Shown here piece by piece: positions 23,873 through 32,045 of a stretch of DNA of 36,265 nucleotides. Both the position numbers and the translations under genes were made by a program. This stretch comes from Streptomyces monomycini (lineage in GTDB: Bacteria > Actinomycetota > Actinomycetes > Streptomycetales > Streptomycetaceae), in contig NZ_JAFIQY010000059.1 of the NCBI RefSeq assembly GCF_022271435.1, forward strand, positions 8,023-44,287, written 5' to 3'. The notes under the pieces are model-generated. The model made no database searches. It worked only from the letters and a program-made list of their open reading frames with translations, and was not told the origin of the DNA. Positions within the stretch are counted from its first letter, which is position 1. Each line of letters opens with the position of its first letter.

Positions 23873-24474
23873 GAGGGGTGACGGCCGACAACGCGATCCC
23901 CGCCGCGGCACCGGGCCAGCTGATGGGAAGGGCAAACAGGACCGTCGTTGCCGCGATCGTCACGGCCATGAGCAGGTTACGCAGTACGAGTAAGGGGGAG
24001 GGGCAGGCCTTGTGAGCAAGCGGCCCGGGAGTGGATACGAATGCTCGCGGCTGAGAGCTCTGGACGGGGTGAGAGGGGCACGGTCGTAGCCGGGGAGCTG
24101 TGGGTGAGCGTGCGTTCGGTGAACGTCGGGTGCGGGTCCGGGGCCGGGTGCGGGCCGGGGGAGCAGGGGGCTGGCGGCCTGCGCTGTTCAGGGTCGGCCA
24201 GGAGCCCGGAGGTCGGTGCGCAGCAGTTCGCGGTGTCGGAACGGGAACTGATGCGCCGGGTGGCAGCTCATGGTTGGCCGGGCTGGCGCCGCATTAGGCG
24301 ATGTTCGACCCAGCGAAGCGCGAATGATGATCTCCGTGATACCTTCGGCGCCGCCGTGCACCACTGCACATTCGAGGAGGTGAGTCCGATCAACGCTGTG
24401 ACCAGTCGGGGCTCCCTCCTTTGCATGGCCTAGGGAGCGCCCGCACAAGGCATCCCGAAAGGCTTGAAACGCTG
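23873..24474. other. 602-bp stretch without a convincing gene
   Basis: Codon structure is poor on both strands. On the minus strand 23859-23969 encodes a 36-residue hydrophobic peptide (TIAATTVLFALPISW core), possibly the remnant of a membrane protein's end. A minus-strand frame at 24188-24448 has a stretch (VVHGGAEGITEII) faintly like an acyl-CoA dehydrogenase C-terminus. Neither is strong enough to call. The part before 24475 presumably holds the hydrolase promoter. Confidence 0.5.
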
Positions 24475-25203
24475 ATGCGCTTCACCTCCCAGACGTCGTC
24501 GGACGGCGTCACCGAGCAGTTCTTCATCCTCAACGAGATTCCTGGCGTGCTGTGGACGCCGGAAGACGCCTGCGGTACTCGTCCCCTGATTCTGCTGGGC
24601 CATGGCGGCGGGCAGCACAAGATGGCCCCTGGCACCGTGTCCCGCGCGCGCCGCTACGCCGCCGAGGGTTTCGCGGTCGTCGCGATCGACGTGCCCAACC
24701 ACGGTGACCGGCCCAAGGATGAGGAGTTCGGCCGGGTCGCGGCCGAGATGCGGGCCGGCATGGCTGCCGGTGAGAATCCAGGCGCGCTGGTCGCCGGCAT
24801 GCATAGCCATCTGGCCCCTCAGGCCGTCGCGGACTGGCAGGCGGTCCTGACTGCGGTCCAGCGCCTCGACCAGGTCGGCGTCGGCCCGGTGGGTTATTGC
24901 GGGATGTCGATGGGCTGCGGGCTCGGCGTCCCGCTCATCGCCGCAGAGCCCCGGATCCGCGCGGCGGTGCTGGGCCTGCTCGGCGTGCACGGGCTGGCCG
25001 AGGACGCCGGGCTGATCACCGTGCCGGTGCAGTTCCTGGTCCAGTGGGACGACCAGATGGTTCCGCGGGACCAGAGCCTGGCGTTGTTCGACGCCCTGGC
25101 CTCGGCTGAGAAGACACTGCACGCCAATCCCGGCAAACACGGGGATGTACCGTCGTTTGAAGTGGACAGCTCGCTGAGGTTCTTCGCCCGGCATCTGAGC
25201 TGA
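24475..25203 (+). CDS. alpha/beta hydrolase (dienelactone hydrolase/BAAT-like)
   Basis: A 242-residue cytoplasmic alpha/beta hydrolase with the oxyanion strand LILLGHGGGQHK (38-49) and the nucleophile elbow GYCGMSMG (Ser145). The acid is Asp192 or Asp193 (VQWDDQMVP) and the His is His222 (GKHGDVPS). The size and GMSMG elbow fit the dienelactone-hydrolase-like/YfhR-like group acting on small esters. Start at the ATG 24475; an upstream TTG at 24421 in frame would add 18 unlikely residues. It sits alone between an eroded stretch and a broken transposase gene. Substrate unknown. Confidence 0.85.
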   Translation: MRFTSQTSSDGVTEQFFILNEIPGVLWTPEDACGTRPLILLGHGGGQHKMAPGTVSRARRYAAEGFAVVAIDVPNHGDRPKDEEFGRVAAEMRAGMAAGENPGALVAGMHSHLAPQAVADWQAVLTAVQRLDQVGVGPVGYCGMSMGCGLGVPLIAAEPRIRAAVLGLLGVHGLAEDAGLITVPVQFLVQWDDQMVPRDQSLALFDALASAEKTLHANPGKHGDVPSFEVDSSLRFFARHLS

Positions 25204-25249
25204 CACGAGATCCCGGTACTCGGCGCGCCGGCCCGGAACTCCCCGAGAC

Positions 25250-25982
25250 GTGATCCACAACTTCGACGCCGACGGCTTTGACGCGCTTCACCCGAAGCAC
25301 AGAGGAGGCCGACCCCAGACCTTCGTCCTCCCGGAACGCCGTGGGATCAAGAAGATCACCAAGTCCAGGCCGGCCGAGCACGGCCTTCCGTTCTCGACCT
25401 GGAGCCTGACCAAGCCGGCTGACCTCCTGGGCGCCGAGGGGGGGCGAGGACATCAGCCACGAAGAACTGCGGATCCTGCTCCGCGAGGAGGGCGTGACGT
25501 TTCAACGCGCAGAGACCTGGAAGACCTCCCGCGACCCCGACTACGCGGCGAAGAAGGCCCGCGTCGAGCATCTCCACGCGATCGCCGATGGCGAGGTCAT
25601 AGTCGAGGGCGGCGAGCCTGAAGTCGTCTTATGTCTTCACGAGTTCGGTCCGCTCAACCTCCCCCCCCACCCCGGGCGGCAAGGGGCCGAGTCCGGCGGA
25701 CGGTACAACGCCTCCCCACACCTGACCACGAAGGAGAACACCCGAGTCGGCGACTGGGCCACGGCCAACAACGTCGAGATCACCTGCAGGCCGACCAACA
25801 GCTCGTGGCTCAACCGCATCGAGGCCCAGTTCACCGCCCTGCGCCACTTCGCTCTCGACGGCACCGACCATGCCAGCCACAAGGAGCAGGGAAGGATGAT
25901 CCGCCGCTACATCATCTGGCGGAACAAGCATGCCGCCGACGAACGCCTCCGCGCCGCCATACACAGGGCGAACGTTGCCTGA
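25250..25982 (+). pseudogene. broken IS630-family transposase
   Basis: The N-terminal part (FDADGFDALHPKHRGGRP, then IKKITKSRPAEHGLPFSTWSL) is the helix-turn-helix and linker region of IS630-family transposases. Near the seven-G run at 25438-25444 the frame shifts, and the sequence continues as DISHEELRILLREEGVTF in another frame. After CLHEFGPLNLPPHPG (25680 region) most of the catalytic DDE domain is missing, by estimate 60-70 residues. The reading resumes at HLTTKENTRVGDWATANNVEI and NSSWLNRIEAQFTALR to a family-type C-terminus ending RANVA. A frameshift plus an internal deletion make it inactive. I could not find clear terminal inverted repeats. Confidence 0.85.
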
Positions 25983-26641
25983 TGCGGCACCAGCGGTGGG
26001 CCGTGTCGCGGTTGGCAGTGCTGGTCGCGGGTGAAAGTGCTGGTCGCTGCTGCGGAGGGTGGTGGCCTCGGATGTGGTTTTCCGTTACCGCGGCAGAGGC
26101 GACGGGGTGGGCTACCCGGGGGCGCCCGCCAGGACTCAGTAGTGGTCAGGCTGCCGGACTTGGGGCGGCCTTCTGCTGCTGCTCGTTTGTCCGTCTGCCA
26201 GCGGAACCTGTGCGCCCTGCTGCTCGTCGGCTGCTACGTCGCGCTCGCTTAAGCGCTTGGGGCCCTGCGCAGGATCACGGACGCGGTGGCGCCCGCCGCC
26301 TTGGGCGTCGTCGACCGCCCGACCGCGCCCGGCTGGCCCCGCCTGACCGCCCGACCGGCCCCGCCCGACCACCTCGGAGCCGGAGCCGGAGCCGGATCCG
26401 CAGCCGCAGTCGTGACGAAGAAGCGGGCCGGAGTGGCGTCGCTGACGTCGGGCTGCGGTTGTGCCCGGGCGTCACTTCGATGGCGTAATGGGCGTGGAGA
26501 ACTTGGGGCTGACGTCCTGCCGTCGTCGGGTGGTGGCCGAGGGAGGCTTGTCGTCGGCCGTGGGGCGGCGACGGAGCGGTCGTGTCCGGGGTTTTTCGCC
26601 GCGTTACCGCTGTGTGCGGTTGCGGGCATTAGAGTAGTGCT
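25983..26641. other. 659-bp stretch without a convincing gene
   Basis: Between the transposase relic and the CheB-like gene no frame shows family-like sequence or good codon bias. A run of GGAGCC hexamer repeats lies near 26368-26390. The last 100 bases probably contain the promoter of the gene at 26642. It is probably decayed DNA continuous with the insertion-sequence remnant. Confidence 0.5.
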
Positions 26642-27295
26642 GTGTTCGGTACCGTGCAGAATTCTTCCGCCGCTTTCGACGTGGTCTGTATGACCGCGTC
26701 GCTCGGTGGCGTGAGCGCATATCGCGAGATTCTGGCGGCGCTGCCCGAGAGCTTCCCCGCGGCGGTGGTGCTGGTGCAGCACCGGCCGGTGCGGGAGCAG
26801 GACGGCCTGGTGGGAGTCCTGCGCTACCGGTCCACACTGCCGGTGCGGTTGCTGGAGGACGGGGACCAGCTGGCCGCGGGCGTCGTGCATGTGGTGCCGG
26901 CGGGTCAGTGGGCGGCCTTCACATCCGAGGGCAAGGTGACGCTGCATGACGCGGACGGCCCCCGAGCGGCGGATCCGATGTTCGCCTCGGCCGCAGCCGC
27001 CTTCGGCCCTCGGGTGCTGGTGGCCGTGCTCACCGGGCGCCTGAACGACGGGGCTCTGGGGGTACGCCACGTCCGCGGCGCGGGGGGCCGGGTGCTCGCC
27101 CAGGACAGCACCACGTCCGAAGCCTTCGGTATGCCGAGCGCCGCGATGGCCACCGGCTGCATAGACTTCGTGCTGCCCCTGCCGGTGCTGGCTCACGCAG
27201 TGGTCAGCCTGGTGATGGTGCCGGGTGCCGCAGGCCTGATGCGGGTGTCGCTGCCGCCCTGGGCGGCAGTGATCCCACCGGCGGTCGCGACCTGA
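26642..27295 (+). CDS. stand-alone CheB-type methylesterase domain protein
   Basis: A 217-residue protein consisting only of a CheB C-terminal methylesterase domain. The catalytic triad equivalents are Ser20 (TASLGGVSAY), His47 (VLVQHRP) and Asp136 (LNDGALG). The pattern VLTGRLNDGALGVRHVRGAGGRVLAQD is the usual core, and FGMPSAAMATGCIDFVLPL is the normal C-terminal end. There is no receiver domain, so phosphorylation control is absent. In chemotactic bacteria CheB removes methyl groups from, or deamidates, receptors; no chemoreceptor or flagellar gene is visible here, so the substrate is unclear. The GTG at 26642 is weakly supported, and a GTG at 26654 is possible. It lies 26 bp upstream of a Crp-family gene and is probably co-transcribed with it. 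Confidence 0.82.
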   Translation: MFGTVQNSSAAFDVVCMTASLGGVSAYREILAALPESFPAAVVLVQHRPVREQDGLVGVLRYRSTLPVRLLEDGDQLAAGVVHVVPAGQWAAFTSEGKVTLHDADGPRAADPMFASAAAAFGPRVLVAVLTGRLNDGALGVRHVRGAGGRVLAQDSTTSEAFGMPSAAMATGCIDFVLPLPVLAHAVVSLVMVPGAAGLMRVSLPPWAAVIPPAVAT

Positions 27296-27321
27296 CCACG
27301 GGGACGAGAGGCAGGCAGACG

Positions 27322-28056
27322 ATGACAAGCGGCGCATCCGATGCGTACGACAGCAGTGGCAACCGAGTGCTCGCCGCGCTGCCGGAGGCCGAGCGACGGC
27401 GATTGCAGGCCCACCTCGAACCGGTCGAGCTGAGCACCGGAGACCTGCTGTACCGGCCGGGGGGCCGGATCGAGACCGTGCTGTTTCCCTTGAGGGGCGT
27501 CTGCTCCATCCTGGCCGAGCTGGACGGTCCGGCCATCGAGGTGGCGACCGTCGGCGACGAGGGCATGGTCGGGCTCCCGGTGTTCCTGGGCCTCGGCAGC
27601 CCGACCGAACGGGCCGTGTGCCAGGTCGCCGGGTACGGGCTGCGGATGGACGCCGACCAGTTCCGGCACGAGATCGCCGTACTGGACGGGCAGCTGCAGC
27701 AGGTGCTGCAACGTTTCACTCAGTCCATGTTCACCCAGCTGGCGCGTAACGCGGGCTGCAACCGCAGCCACCGCACCCGCCAGCGGTGCGCCCGCTGGCT
27801 GCTCATGACGGCCGACCGGATGCACAGCGACGAGTTCGACCTGACGCAGAAGTTCCTCGCCCAGATGCTCGCGGTCCGCAGATCCTCGGTCAGCGAGGTC
27901 GCGGGCGCCTTGGCCGAGGACGGCTGCATCAGCTACAGCCGTGGCACCATCACCATCCTGAACCGGGCCCGTCTGGAAGCGAACGCCTGTAGCTGCTACC
28001 GGGTCATCCGCGACACCATCGACGCCGCTTTCCCGCCGGCCGCGAAAGATCAGTGA
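27322..28056 (+). CDS. Crp/Fnr-family transcriptional regulator
   Basis: A 244-residue regulator. The N-terminal cyclic-nucleotide-binding-like beta-roll (about 20-130: LEPVELSTGDLLYRPGGRIETVLFPLRGVCSIL) lacks the canonical phosphate-binding cassette RxS, so cAMP binding is doubtful. A long dimer helix follows, then a C-terminal Crp-type winged helix (about 160-225) with LTQKFLAQMLAVRRSSVSEVAGAL as the DNA-reading helix pair. Four Cys residues lie in the second half (C147, C157, C197 and the CSC near the C-terminus), but not in a clear Fnr cluster motif. It is probably in an operon with the CheB-like gene; such pairs recur in bacteria with light- or stress-sensing modules. It ends 13 bp from a convergent gene. 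Confidence 0.88.
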   Translation: MTSGASDAYDSSGNRVLAALPEAERRRLQAHLEPVELSTGDLLYRPGGRIETVLFPLRGVCSILAELDGPAIEVATVGDEGMVGLPVFLGLGSPTERAVCQVAGYGLRMDADQFRHEIAVLDGQLQQVLQRFTQSMFTQLARNAGCNRSHRTRQRCARWLLMTADRMHSDEFDLTQKFLAQMLAVRRSSVSEVAGALAEDGCISYSRGTITILNRARLEANACSCYRVIRDTIDAAFPPAAKDQ

Positions 28057-28069
28057 CACAGTCGGCAGG

Positions 28070-28447
28070 TCACGAGCTGTCTCCGAAACAGACCACGAAC
28101 GCATCCGACCCCACCTGGCTGAAGGCGCCGATCGCGCCCGGCACCCCGGAACACTCCAGAGTCGCGGACACGCCGCCCTTGACGACCTTCACCACCGTGT
28201 AGTCCGCGCCCGCCTCCGTGCAGCTCACCTTCTCCGGCCGGGGCGTTTCCGTGGTGCCCGTGTTCTTGAAGCAGTCACCCTGGCGCAGGTCGGCCGCGTC
28301 GCCCGTCTTGTCACCGCGGAGGAACCACGCCAGGGCCAACAGTCCCGCGAGCACCACGAACATGCCCACGAAGAGCAGACGGCCGCGCTTGTGGCGGGCA
28401 TCGGTGACCGGGTCGGCCGGAACGCGCGAAGAGGGTATTCCCGACAC
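28070..28447 (-). CDS. LppU/SCO3897-like membrane-anchored protein
   Basis: A 125-residue protein with a basic cytoplasmic head, one TM helix (LLFVGMFVVLAGLLALAWFL, about 26-45) and a small extracellular domain. The domain pattern LRQGDCFKNTG...VSCTEAGADYTVVKVV...CSGVPGA...VVCFGD matches the LppU/SCO3897 family of actinobacteria. Its four Cys residues probably form two disulfides. The GTG at 28447 is chosen for the GGAAGG ribosome-binding site nine bases upstream; the frame is open much further but with no coding character. Function unknown in the family. Confidence 0.8.
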   Translation of the reverse strand: MSGIPSSRVPADPVTDARHKRGRLLFVGMFVVLAGLLALAWFLRGDKTGDAADLRQGDCFKNTGTTETPRPEKVSCTEAGADYTVVKVVKGGVSATLECSGVPGAIGAFSQVGSDAFVVCFGDSS

Positions 28448-29250
28448 GACGAGGTGCCTTCCGGTGACAGTGGGAGAGCTGCGCCGCGGTACGTGATCGC
28501 CCGTCCGGCCGCGCCCTGAAGGGAAGGTGATCGTAGCGGTGCAACAGCCCGTGGAAGCCCGGTTTTCGGGCGGTTCCGGCGAACCCGGCGTCGCCTGGAC
28601 GGATGCGGAAGCCCCGACCCTGCTCTCACCTCGCCACCACCCCGGAGGCCCCGCGCCTTCAGCCCCGTCTCGAGCTTCGCCGCATGGACACGTAAGTCCC
28701 GACTCCGGCTTCGCCGCGCGGACACGCAAGCCTCGCCTCCGGTGCCGTAACTGCCGCCGACCTGGCGCAGTTGTCACGGATTGCCGACTTCGGTTCCGTA
28801 GCCGGTGCGGCGCTCGGTCAACTCGGCCGTACGAGTCGGGAGAAGCCGCGCGGAAGGCGCTGTCGCGCACGCTTTCGTGGGCGGGGCGCAGGAACTCCGA
28901 GGCAGCTCGTAGCCCATGTCCGGAAGGCCGGACGGCCCCGACCGGGTGACGGCGTCGCCGTCCCTGAACTCTGCATTCGAGGCGGAACGGCGGGAGGGGG
29001 GCGGCGAAAAGGAAGAAGCGAAAGGCGAGGTTCACCGTGGTGCGGGAGTCGCTTCCCGGACCCCCGTGAGGCCGCGTGAAAAGGCCTGATGAGAAGCCGT
29101 TCCGGTGGCGTGCGCGACCCGGAAACGGGGCGTTCCGGGGGGAGTTCGCGTGACTGCGGCCGGGACGAGGTCGCAAAGCCTACCTATGCTTTACTTCGCG
29201 TTCCGTGGGCCGACTGCCGCCCACTTGACTCCCGGAAGGACACCGTGGCG
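28448..29250. other. 803-bp stretch without a convincing gene
   Basis: No frame on either strand shows family-like sequence. A diverged 34-bp direct repeat lies at 28675-28742. TATGCT near 29185 could be a -10 box for the secreted protein gene at 29251. The long open frames here reflect high GC content. Confidence 0.5.
28675..28742. repeat. diverged 34-bp tandem direct repeat
   Basis: Copies at 28675-28708 and 28709-28742 agree at 28 of 34 positions, both starting CTTCGCCGC and ending CTCCGG. No function is apparent. Confidence 0.75.
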
Positions 29251-29763
29251 ATGCCTCGTGCCCGTAAAGCTCTGCTCACCGGTCTCATCGGCGCGTTCTC
29301 CGTGTCGGCTGCGATAGCCGGCCTCACGGTCGCGCAGGCCGCACCGCAATCCGCTGGTTCGCCGGCCGTGGCCTCGGCGGCCGATGCCGAGATGCCGCCC
29401 GCCGTCGAAGACTTCGCCTACCCCGACGCCGACCGGATCCTCCAGGAGCGGGAGATCACGCTGAAGCGGGGGGACGGTCACATCACGCTGGTCGACTGCG
29501 CCGGCCCTCGCGACATCCTGGTCAAGTCGCGGACCGGCTCGGGCGGGTTCTGTTTCGCGATCAGTGGCAACAAGGGGTACCTGGCCCTGGAGCTGCCGAA
29601 GGCCTACGGCATGTGGGCCGAGACCCGCCCGGTGCAGGCCAAGATCACCTCCAATGGCAAGGAAACCGTCGTCAACGCGGCCAAGGACGACTACACGCCC
29701 TTCGGCGAGGCCGGAAACACCGGTGCGAACAGCATGCTCGTCGAGCTCCGCGTCACCAGCTGA
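29251..29763 (+). CDS. small secreted protein, unknown function
   Basis: A 170-residue exported protein. Residues 1-31 form a Sec signal peptide (Arg/Lys head, LLTGLIGAFSVSAAIAGLTVA core, AQA cleavage). The mature part begins low-complexity, then has a folded domain with one Cys pair (VDCAGPRDILVKSRTGSGGFCFAI) that may form a disulfide, and beta-rich sequence to the end. I do not recognise the family; comparable small secreted proteins are common in Streptomyces. GGAAGGA at 29234-29240 fits the ATG at 29251 (10 bases) better than the GTG at 29245. Confidence 0.75.
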   Translation: MPRARKALLTGLIGAFSVSAAIAGLTVAQAAPQSAGSPAVASAADAEMPPAVEDFAYPDADRILQEREITLKRGDGHITLVDCAGPRDILVKSRTGSGGFCFAISGNKGYLALELPKAYGMWAETRPVQAKITSNGKETVVNAAKDDYTPFGEAGNTGANSMLVELRVTS

Positions 29764-30223
29764 CCGAATTCCCGATGTCTTCCCACCGGCTCTGACAGGG
29801 CTCGGTGGCGGATAACGGCCCGCCCTACGCGGACGGCTGGAGCCCGCCTGGACGCCGAGAGAGGCGGAGCGGGCCGGCCGAACCGGGCGAGTGTCACGGA
29901 ACGTTGCCGGAATCGATTTCCGGCCCGCTCCGGAACTTGCCCAAGTACTTCTCGCATTTCGAGTGGCGGCCCGCAGGGCGCCGCACACGCCTGTAATCGA
30001 GGCGGTCGCAAGACCGGCCGACAGATCGCCGTAGAAGCCGCGACTGTCCGCCGGAGAACCATCCGGTGCCCATGTCCCACAAGGGCCGGCCGGGTGTTTT
30101 CACGCAGTGCCGTACAGCTTCCCGACCCTCGGTCCGTAACCGGACGGTGCGCCGTGCCGCGCGCAAGAACGGGGGCGATCGCGTACGTCGCTACGTACCA
30201 TCTGACATTCAGGAAAAGGGAAA
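29764..30223. other. 460-bp intergenic stretch
   Basis: No gene is supported. Two weak hairpins are present: CCACCG/CGGTGG arms at 29783-29808, just after the secreted-protein stop, and 7-bp arms GCCGGAA/TTCCGGC at 29906-29924. A short dyad GTACGT-CGCT-ACGTAC at 30183-30198 lies just upstream of AGGAAAAGGG, the ribosome-binding site of the next gene. Confidence 0.5.
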
Positions 30224-31822
30224 ATGGAAAACATACGTTCCCGCCGGGCGTGGCTGACCGCGGTGGCTGCCGCCGCGGTCGCGAGTGGCGCGCTGGCCAC
30301 CGCCGCCCCGGCGTCCGCCGTGTCCGGAAGCCCGGTCACGAACGGCTCCTACACGTTCGCCGCGAAGCTGGACATCGGTGACGGCGCGCGCAGTTGCTCG
30401 GGTGCGCTGGTGGACCGGCAGTGGGTGCTCACCGCTGCCCGTTGCTTCTCCGACGACCCGAGCGACACGCGGGTCGCCGAGGGTGCGCCGAAGTGGAAGA
30501 CGACGGTGACCGTCGGCCGTACGGACGTGAGCGCCTCGGGAGGGGCGGTCACCGAGGTCAGCGAGCTGGTGCCGTACGCGGGCCGGGACCTGGTGATGGC
30601 GAAGCTGGCCAAGCCGGTCAGCGGTGTCACCCCGGTGACGGTCGGCGCGGTCGCGCCCCGGCAGGGTGAGGAGCTGAAGGTTCTCGGCTTCGGCCGGACG
30701 AAGACGGAGTGGGTGCCGAACCAGCTGCACGCCGGTTCGTTCACGGTCGGTTCGGTCCAGGACGGGAAGCTCGGCATCACCGGCAAGGACGCGGCGGTGT
30801 GCAAGGGCGACACCGGCGGTCCGGAGCTGCGCGAGGCGGGCGGCCGGGTGGAGCTGGTCGGCGTCAACAGTGTCTCCTGGCAGGGCGGGTGCCTGGGTAC
30901 CAAGCCGGCCGAGACCCGTACGGACGCGGTCGGTACCCGGGTGGACGACATCGTCACCTGGGTGCAGAAGGTCCGCTACCGGCCCGTCTTCGCCTCCGCG
31001 CCGTGGAACAAGGCCACCCATATCGCCACCGGCTACTTCACCGGTGGTTCGGCGGGCGGCACCCGGCACATGGACATGATCGTGCGCTGGAACGATGCCG
31101 AGGTGACCCTTTACCAGGGTGCGGAGGACAAGGACGCCAAGGCCCCCTTCGTCGCCGAGTACCAGCTCGCGGCCCCGAACACGCCCACGAAGAAGAGCAC
31201 CTGGGACTACGCGCGGGGGATCACCGGAGCGAGTTTCGGCAACGGCTCGGGCGGCCTGGTGGTGCGCTGGAGCGACGGTGAGCTGACGCAGTACACCCAC
31301 GTGGACAAGAACGGTTTCCACGGGGAGAAGAAGCTGGCCAAGAGCGCGGACTGGACCAAGGCCGCGCAGATCACCGCGGGTCGCTACACCGCCAACGCGC
31401 AGCGCGACGACCTGGTGGTCGTCTGGAACGACGGCCACGTCACGCTCCACCCCGATCTGGACTCCAACGGCGTGCAGCCGGCCTCGCAGAAGGTCCTGGT
31501 CAAGGCGAACACCACGTGGCCGCACGCCACGCAGGTCACCTCGGGCGAGTTCACCGGCAAGAAGACCGCGGACCTGCTGGTGCGCTGGTCCGACGGTGAG
31601 GCCACCATCTACCCGGGGATCGACACCGCCGGCCTGCACGGCGAGACGCAGATCCGCCCGCAGGGTTCCGCCTGGACCAACGCGACCGTGATCGGCGCGG
31701 GTGCCTTCGTGGCCAACGACCGGCCCAACGACGTCCTCGTGCGCTGGGCCAACGGGTCCCTGAGCATGTACCCGGGCGTCGACGCCAAGGGCCTGCACGA
31801 CGAGGTCAAGATCGTCGGCTGA
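30224..31822 (+). CDS. secreted trypsin-fold pseudoprotease with five-repeat C-terminal domain
   Basis: A 532-residue secreted protein. Residues 1-32 are a signal peptide (ASA cleavage). Residues about 33-258 have the chymotrypsin (S1A) fold, but two triad positions are changed. The usual TAAHC reads TAARC (Arg73), and the usual GDSGGP reads GDTGGP (Thr197); Asp122 (RDLVMAKL) is kept, as are the paired Cys. Classical serine-protease activity is therefore unlikely; a Thr nucleophile without the His would be unusual. Residues about 262-532 are five repeats of about 52 residues with the motif LVVRWSDGELTQY, preceded by W and AxxITAGxF. They resemble FG-GAP/tachylectin-like propeller blades. A strong hairpin at 31870 ends the gene. 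The intact protease at 33995 has the same C-terminal module. Confidence 0.88.
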   Translation: MENIRSRRAWLTAVAAAAVASGALATAAPASAVSGSPVTNGSYTFAAKLDIGDGARSCSGALVDRQWVLTAARCFSDDPSDTRVAEGAPKWKTTVTVGRTDVSASGGAVTEVSELVPYAGRDLVMAKLAKPVSGVTPVTVGAVAPRQGEELKVLGFGRTKTEWVPNQLHAGSFTVGSVQDGKLGITGKDAAVCKGDTGGPELREAGGRVELVGVNSVSWQGGCLGTKPAETRTDAVGTRVDDIVTWVQKVRYRPVFASAPWNKATHIATGYFTGGSAGGTRHMDMIVRWNDAEVTLYQGAEDKDAKAPFVAEYQLAAPNTPTKKSTWDYARGITGASFGNGSGGLVVRWSDGELTQYTHVDKNGFHGEKKLAKSADWTKAAQITAGRYTANAQRDDLVVVWNDGHVTLHPDLDSNGVQPASQKVLVKANTTWPHATQVTSGEFTGKKTADLLVRWSDGEATIYPGIDTAGLHGETQIRPQGSAWTNATVIGAGAFVANDRPNDVLVRWANGSLSMYPGVDAKGLHDEVKIVG

Positions 31823-31830
31823 GTCGACCC

Positions 31831-31860
31831 GAGCTGAGCTGAGCCGAGCTGAGCTGAGCC
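31831..31860. repeat. 2 x 15-bp tandem repeat after the pseudoprotease gene
   Basis: Two identical units GAGCTGAGCTGAGCC (31831-31845, 31846-31860), themselves built of GAGCT pentamers, lie between the stop codon and the terminator hairpin. Confidence 0.9.
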
Positions 31861-31869
31861 GGTGACCGT

Positions 31870-31913
31870 GTCCGGCCGGTCCGTCCGCAGCACAGTGGAC
31901 GGACCGGCCGGAC
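31870..31913 (+). terminator. strong hairpin terminator
   Basis: A perfect 17-bp stem (arms 31870-31886 and 31897-31913, right arm GGACGGACCGGCCGGAC) with a 10-base loop, 48 bases after the pseudoprotease stop. A TTCC follows rather than a long U-tract. Confidence 0.85.
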
Positions 31914-32045
31914 TTCCTGCCTTCCGGCGGGGCGCTGTCCGGTACGGAACCGGTCGGGACGCCCCGCCTGCCGCTCGCGGCACACGGACCGGTGCCACTG
32001 GGCACCGGCCCGCTTTCGCTTCGTACGCCGAGGACACGTGCACCT

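Noticed and set aside
23859..23969. Small membrane-protein gene on the minus strand (36 residues)
   Set aside because: Hydrophobic and open but very short, overlapping the vgb end, with no clear ribosome-binding site; more likely a remnant or chance.
24041..24433. 130-codon plus-strand frame
   Set aside because: Gly/Ser-rich with poor codon bias and no family-like sequence.
25983..26488. Open frames between the IS630 relic and the CheB-like gene
   Set aside because: Arg/Pro/Ala low-complexity products typical of GC-rich non-coding DNA.
28448..29176. N-terminal extension of the LppU-like protein
   Set aside because: The extension is low-complexity and contains direct repeats; a good ribosome-binding site precedes the GTG at 28447.
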